Source of the DNA: an uncultured Roseovarius sp.
Lineage (GTDB): Bacteria > Pseudomonadota > Alphaproteobacteria > Rhodobacterales > Rhodobacteraceae
Reading direction: 5' to 3'
Length of the DNA stretch: 64,000 nt
NCBI RefSeq assembly: GCF_947489715.1
Contig: NZ_CANLER010000002.1
Coordinates: 391,597 to 455,596, forward strand
In this document: positions 60,696 through 64,000 of the stretch, in pieces
Numbering within the stretch: the stretch's first letter is position 1
Layout: each line of letters starts with the position of its first letter
Made by a program: the position numbers and the translations under genes
The notes under the pieces: model-generated
The model's input: only the letters and a program-made list of their open reading frames with translations
Database searches by the model: none
What the model was told of the DNA's origin: nothing

Positions 60696-61478
60696 ATGGG
60701 CCGCGTCACCTATGATTTCAGCGGCAAATCCGTGCTGGTCACCGGGGCCAGCCGGGGCATCGGCTATGGGGTGGCGAAAGGCTTTGCACAGGCCGGGGCC
60801 GATGTCAGCATATTAGCCGATGACGACGGCGTCACCGACGCGGCCACACGGCTGGCGGATGAAACCGGCGGCAATGTTCGCGCCTTGCAATGCGATATCA
60901 CCGATGTCGATCAGCTGCGCGCGGTCATGTCCGAAATTTCGCGCATCGACGTGCTGATCAACAACGCCGGCCTTGAACGCATTACCCCGCTCGCGGACCC
61001 GGACAAAGCCGTCGAAGATACGTTTCGCCGCATCGTCGATATCAATGTGATCGGCACCTTTCTTGTAACCCGTCATGCCCTTGCCAGGATGCCCGACGGT
61101 GGCCGTATCATCCTGACAGCGTCGATCTGGGGGCGCACGGCGGTGGGTGAATTTTCCGCCTATTGCGCCACCAAACACGCCAATATCGGCTTCATGCGGT
61201 CAATCGCGCATGAACTGGCCCCCAGGCAGATCAACGTCAACGCGGTCTGCCCCGGATGGGTCAGGACCGACGCGGCGATGCTGTCGCTTGCCAACATGTC
61301 CAAACGATCCGGGCGCCCCGAATCCGATCTGCTGGACGAGATCATGTCCGCGCAGGTCATCGGCGGCCTTTTGGAGCCTGACGATATGGCACCGCTCTAC
61401 CTGTTTCTGGCCTCGGATGCCGCCCGTGACATCACCGGGCAGGCCTATGGGCTTGACCGGGGCGAGGTGATGGCATGA
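60696..61478 (+). CDS. Short-chain dehydrogenase/reductase A
   Basis: A 260-residue classical SDR: TGASRGIGYG (nucleotide binding), NNAG at LINNAGLERI, catalytic Ser in LTASIWG and YxxxK in YCATK. GGAGG lies before the ATG, 1 nt after the ureohydrolase stop. It overlaps the second SDR by 4 nt. NAD(P)-dependent oxidation or reduction; substrate unknown. Confidence 0.92.
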   Translation: MGRVTYDFSGKSVLVTGASRGIGYGVAKGFAQAGADVSILADDDGVTDAATRLADETGGNVRALQCDITDVDQLRAVMSEISRIDVLINNAGLERITPLADPDKAVEDTFRRIVDINVIGTFLVTRHALARMPDGGRIILTASIWGRTAVGEFSAYCATKHANIGFMRSIAHELAPRQINVNAVCPGWVRTDAAMLSLANMSKRSGRPESDLLDEIMSAQVIGGLLEPDDMAPLYLFLASDAARDITGQAYGLDRGEVMA

Positions 61479-62215
61479 CCGAAACACTGCAAAACAGAAC
61501 CGTTCTCGTGACCGGTGCGGCGCGCGGGATCGGTGCCGCCTGCGCCCACGCTTTCGCAGATGCAGGCGCGCGGGTGGCTTGCGCCGATCTGACTGATCCG
61601 GCCGAAACCGTTGCCATGATCCGCGCGGCAGGCGGGCAGGCCTCGGCCTTTCAATGCGATGTGTCCGACGAGGCCTCGATCCTGACACTCTTCGCGACGA
61701 TAGACGACCAATTGCCGCCCCTTGATGTGCTGGTCCATTGCGCCGGAATCATCCACGAGGCCCCGCTGCTGGAAACCTCGGCCGAGGAATTCGACAGTGT
61801 TGTCGCCGTCAACCTGCGCGGCAGCTTTCTGGTCGGGCGCGAGGCGATCCGGGCGCTGCAAGACAGACCGGGCCGCATCATCCTGACCGCCTCGGACCTG
61901 TCCTATTACGGGCGCGAGACGTTTTCACCCTATGTCGCCTCAAAGCATGGCGTTCTGGGGCTGGTCCGCTCCTGGGCCAGGGAATTTGCCCCCAGTATTC
62001 TGGTCAATGCGCTGTGCCCGGGGCCGATCGACACGGATATGCTGGCGGCAGAAAACATGACGCCGGAATGGCGGCAAAAGGAACTGGCAATTCCGCTGGC
62101 ACGCTTTGGCCAGCCTCAGGAGATTGCCCAGATGGCCCTGTTTCTTGCAGGTCCGAATGCAGCCTATATCACCGGTCAGGGGATCGGTGTGAATGGAGGG
62201 AGTGTAATGCCATGA
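61475..62215 (+). CDS. Short-chain dehydrogenase/reductase B
   Basis: A 246-residue classical SDR: TGAARGIGAA, HCAG in place of NNAG (LVHCAGIIHEAP), Ser in LTASDLSYYG, YxxxK in YVASK. It is clearly different from the preceding SDR, so the pair is not a recent duplication. It overlaps both neighbours by ATGA junctions. Confidence 0.92.
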   Translation: MTETLQNRTVLVTGAARGIGAACAHAFADAGARVACADLTDPAETVAMIRAAGGQASAFQCDVSDEASILTLFATIDDQLPPLDVLVHCAGIIHEAPLLETSAEEFDSVVAVNLRGSFLVGREAIRALQDRPGRIILTASDLSYYGRETFSPYVASKHGVLGLVRSWAREFAPSILVNALCPGPIDTDMLAAENMTPEWRQKELAIPLARFGQPQEIAQMALFLAGPNAAYITGQGIGVNGGSVMP

Positions 62216-63120
62216 TCGCGAACCCGGTACCCTGGCCCAACGGTGCAAAATGCGCCGCCTGCGTGACCTTCGACATGGATGCGGACAGCCTTGTGCATAT
62301 CGCCCATCCGCAGGACAGCCACAAAAAGGCGGCAACGACGTCGATGCTGCAATACGGCCCGGAAATCGCCATTCCGCGCATTGTCGAAACCTACAAACGG
62401 CTGGGTATCCGCCAGTCGTTCTTCATCCCCGCCTGGTGCGTCGAACGCTATCCGGCGGCGGTCGAAACCATCCTCGAAGGCGGCAATGAGATCGGCCATC
62501 ACGGCTATATCCATGAACACCCCAACGAACTTTCACCCGAGCAAGAGGCGCATTGGCTTGATGTCGGCATCGACATCCTCAAACGCGCCACCGGAAAGGC
62601 CCCGCGTGGCTGGCGCGCGCCGCTCTATAATGTATCCGACATCTCCTGCACCCTGCTGGCCGAGCGTGGTTTCCTTTATGACGCGTCGCTGATGGGCGAC
62701 GACGTGCCCTATATTCTCGATACGCCCAAGGGCAGCCTGTTCGAACTGCCAACGCATTGGGGCCTCGATGACTGGCCACAATTCGTCCAGTCCGAGGATC
62801 TCGGGTACATGGGTAATATCCACCCGCCAAAAACCGGGTTCGAACCTTATATCCAGGAATTCGAGGTCATGAAGAAATACGGCGGATTATGGGTGGCCGT
62901 GGTCCATCCCTTCGCCACCGGCAGGCTGGCCCGCTGGGACGTGGTCGCCAGCTTTCTGGAAACGGCGGTCGCCGCAGGCGATGTCTGGTTCGCACCGATG
63001 GAAGAGATTGCAACCCATGTGCGCAAGGTGACCGAAAGCGGCGAATACGTACCGCGCCGCGTCTCGATGCCAGCCTATGATCGCCCGGTCTTTGACGACG
63101 CGATCGCCAACCAGTCCTGA
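62212..63120 (+). CDS. Polysaccharide-deacetylase-like C-N hydrolase (PgdA/PuuE/imidase type)
   Basis: A 302-residue NodB-fold hydrolase of the HpPgdA/PuuE group. Metal and catalytic blocks: VTFDMDADS, GHHGYIHEHPNEL, GWRAPLYNVSDISCTLLAERGFLYDASLMGDD, ELPTHWGLDDWP and VVHPFATGR. In the literature the same group includes allantoinase PuuE and cyclic imidases, so a cyclic imide or ureide is as likely a target as peptidoglycan. No signal peptide is seen. The ATG at 62212 overlaps the SDR stop; longer frames inside the SDR are rejected. Last gene of the TetR operon. Confidence 0.85.
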   Translation: MIANPVPWPNGAKCAACVTFDMDADSLVHIAHPQDSHKKAATTSMLQYGPEIAIPRIVETYKRLGIRQSFFIPAWCVERYPAAVETILEGGNEIGHHGYIHEHPNELSPEQEAHWLDVGIDILKRATGKAPRGWRAPLYNVSDISCTLLAERGFLYDASLMGDDVPYILDTPKGSLFELPTHWGLDDWPQFVQSEDLGYMGNIHPPKTGFEPYIQEFEVMKKYGGLWVAVVHPFATGRLARWDVVASFLETAVAAGDVWFAPMEEIATHVRKVTESGEYVPRRVSMPAYDRPVFDDAIANQS

Positions 63121-63312
63121 CAGTCGCGGGGATTGCGGCGCGATACCCGCAAAACCCCGCCTTCCTACAAAGCAATCCCGCCTGCAAATTGCGCCTGCGC
63201 ATCTTGCCCTATGGCAAAATGACGCCCAGACCGGGCGCCAATGTCGCGGTGGCCGGACTTGCCCTTCGCGGCCTCGGGATGTAGGCAGGACGCGTCAAAA
63301 ACGGGGGCATCC

Positions 63313-64000
63313 ATGACACAAGATGATCCGAAAACTCTGGTTTCGACCGACTGGCTTGGCGCGCATCTGAAAGACCCGGATCTGCGATTGCTGGATGGTA
63401 CATGGTTCATGCCCGATGATGATCGCGACGCCAAGGCCGCTTACGAATCGGCGCATATCCCCGGCGCTCGGTTCTTTGACATCGACGATATCAGCGATCA
63501 CCGCTCGGACCTGCCGCATATGGTGCCGCCGGTCGAAAAATTCATGTCGCGCCTGCGCGCGATGGGTGTGGGTGACGGGCATCAGGTGGTGGTCTACGAT
63601 CAGCAGGGGGTGATGTCGGCACCGCGGGTCTGGTGGCTGTTTCGCCTGATGGGTCAGGAAAACATCGCCGTGCTGGATGGTGGCCTGCCCAAGTGGATGG
63701 CCGAGGACCGTGCCATCGAAGACCTGCCCCCCGTGGTCAGGGACCGGCACATGACGGTGCGGCGGCAAAACCAGATGGTCAAGGATGTGACACAGGTCTC
63801 GTCGGCCTCGAAACTCGGGGATTACGAGATTCTCGATGCACGCTCGACCGGACGTTTCCGGGGTGAGGCGCCCGAGCCGCGCGAAGGCCTGCGGTCGGGC
63901 CACATCCCCGGCTCGAAATCCATTCCCTATACCGAATTGCTGACCGGCAATGGCACGATGAAATCGCCCGATGACCTGCGCGCAGTCTTCGCCGCCGCCA
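63313..64000 (+). CDS. sseA: Sulfurtransferase (3-mercaptopyruvate/thiosulfate type), 3' end outside window
   Basis: About 229 residues of a two-rhodanese-domain protein starting MTQDDPKTLVSTDWLGAHLKDPDLRLLDGTWFMP. The first domain has YESAHIPGARFFDIDDISD and VVVYDQQGVMSAPRVWWLF; the second begins at EILDARSTGRFRGEAPEPREGLRSGHIPGS. The catalytic Cys lies beyond the window end. It transfers sulfur from 3-mercaptopyruvate to acceptors. Confidence 0.9.
   Translation, partial: MTQDDPKTLVSTDWLGAHLKDPDLRLLDGTWFMPDDDRDAKAAYESAHIPGARFFDIDDISDHRSDLPHMVPPVEKFMSRLRAMGVGDGHQVVVYDQQGVMSAPRVWWLFRLMGQENIAVLDGGLPKWMAEDRAIEDLPPVVRDRHMTVRRQNQMVKDVTQVSSASKLGDYEILDARSTGRFRGEAPEPREGLRSGHIPGSKSIPYTELLTGNGTMKSPDDLRAVFAAA

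Noticed and set aside
1-64000. tRNA, rRNA or CRISPR
   Set aside because: No cloverleaf-like gene, rRNA stretch or regularly spaced direct-repeat array was noticed on either strand by reading; a tRNA/CRISPR search program was not available.

Overview
The window looks like chromosomal DNA of a marine alphaproteobacterium of the Rhodobacterales (Roseobacter-type). The basis is a typical Roseobacter trimethylamine monooxygenase (tmm), alphaproteobacterial small families (DUF2794, DUF5665, DUF3576 lipoprotein), rpsT upstream of dnaA, a rich set of ABC transporters for small nitrogen compounds, and fairly high G+C with tight ATGA-coupled operons. No rRNA, tRNA, CRISPR array or intact insertion sequence was seen.

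Layout. 1-1054: the end of a selA gene and a stand-alone gcvH on the minus strand, divergent from a LysR regulator (1224-2111). 2122-14863: a ten-gene minus-strand transcription unit with a betaine-type ABC importer (binding protein, ATPase, fused double permease), a cytoplasmic molybdenum S-/N-oxide reductase-like enzyme, a GcvT/DmdA-like folate-dependent demethylase, Fe-alcohol dehydrogenase, aldehyde dehydrogenase, HpcH/CitE lyase, SDR and GST. 15043-27295: a BetI-like TetR regulator, an EamA exporter, a GMC oxidoreductase-VOC-second GcvT-like operon, an oligopeptide-type binding protein plus amidohydrolase, and an esterase-malonyl-CoA decarboxylase-malonyl-CoA synthetase operon. One 21-bp palindrome (arms AAACTTACC / GGTAAGTTT around ATT) occurs in all three divergent intergenic regions of this block. 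It ties about 17 genes into one probable regulon for an onium (quaternary ammonium or sulfonium) compound ending in a C3 acid, malonate and acetyl-CoA. The substrate is not known from sequence.

27296-31404: a gene-poor stretch with five helically phased ACCGA repeats, a signal-less amide-family binding protein divergent from tmm, and a 27-residue membrane peptide gene. 31405-33687: a preQ1-I riboswitch and queCDEF. 33883-37461: dnaN, dnaA and rpsT with promoter and terminators. 37878-48397: housekeeping and envelope genes (L,D-transpeptidase, YggS, DUF3576 lipoprotein, carbonic anhydrase, pepA-NlpC/P60-ureohydrolase-methyltransferase operon, rpsO, several small exported or membrane proteins).

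48632-54527: a BMP-type nucleoside/base ABC transporter with a cytosine deaminase, behind a perfect palindromic operator. 54661-56100: manC. 56161-63120: a taurine/thiamine-precursor-type ABC transporter divergent from a TetR gene that heads an operon of ureohydrolase, two SDRs and a polysaccharide-deacetylase-like C-N hydrolase; the intergenic region holds a TGACTAA palindrome. 63313 to the end: start of a two-rhodanese-domain sulfurtransferase.
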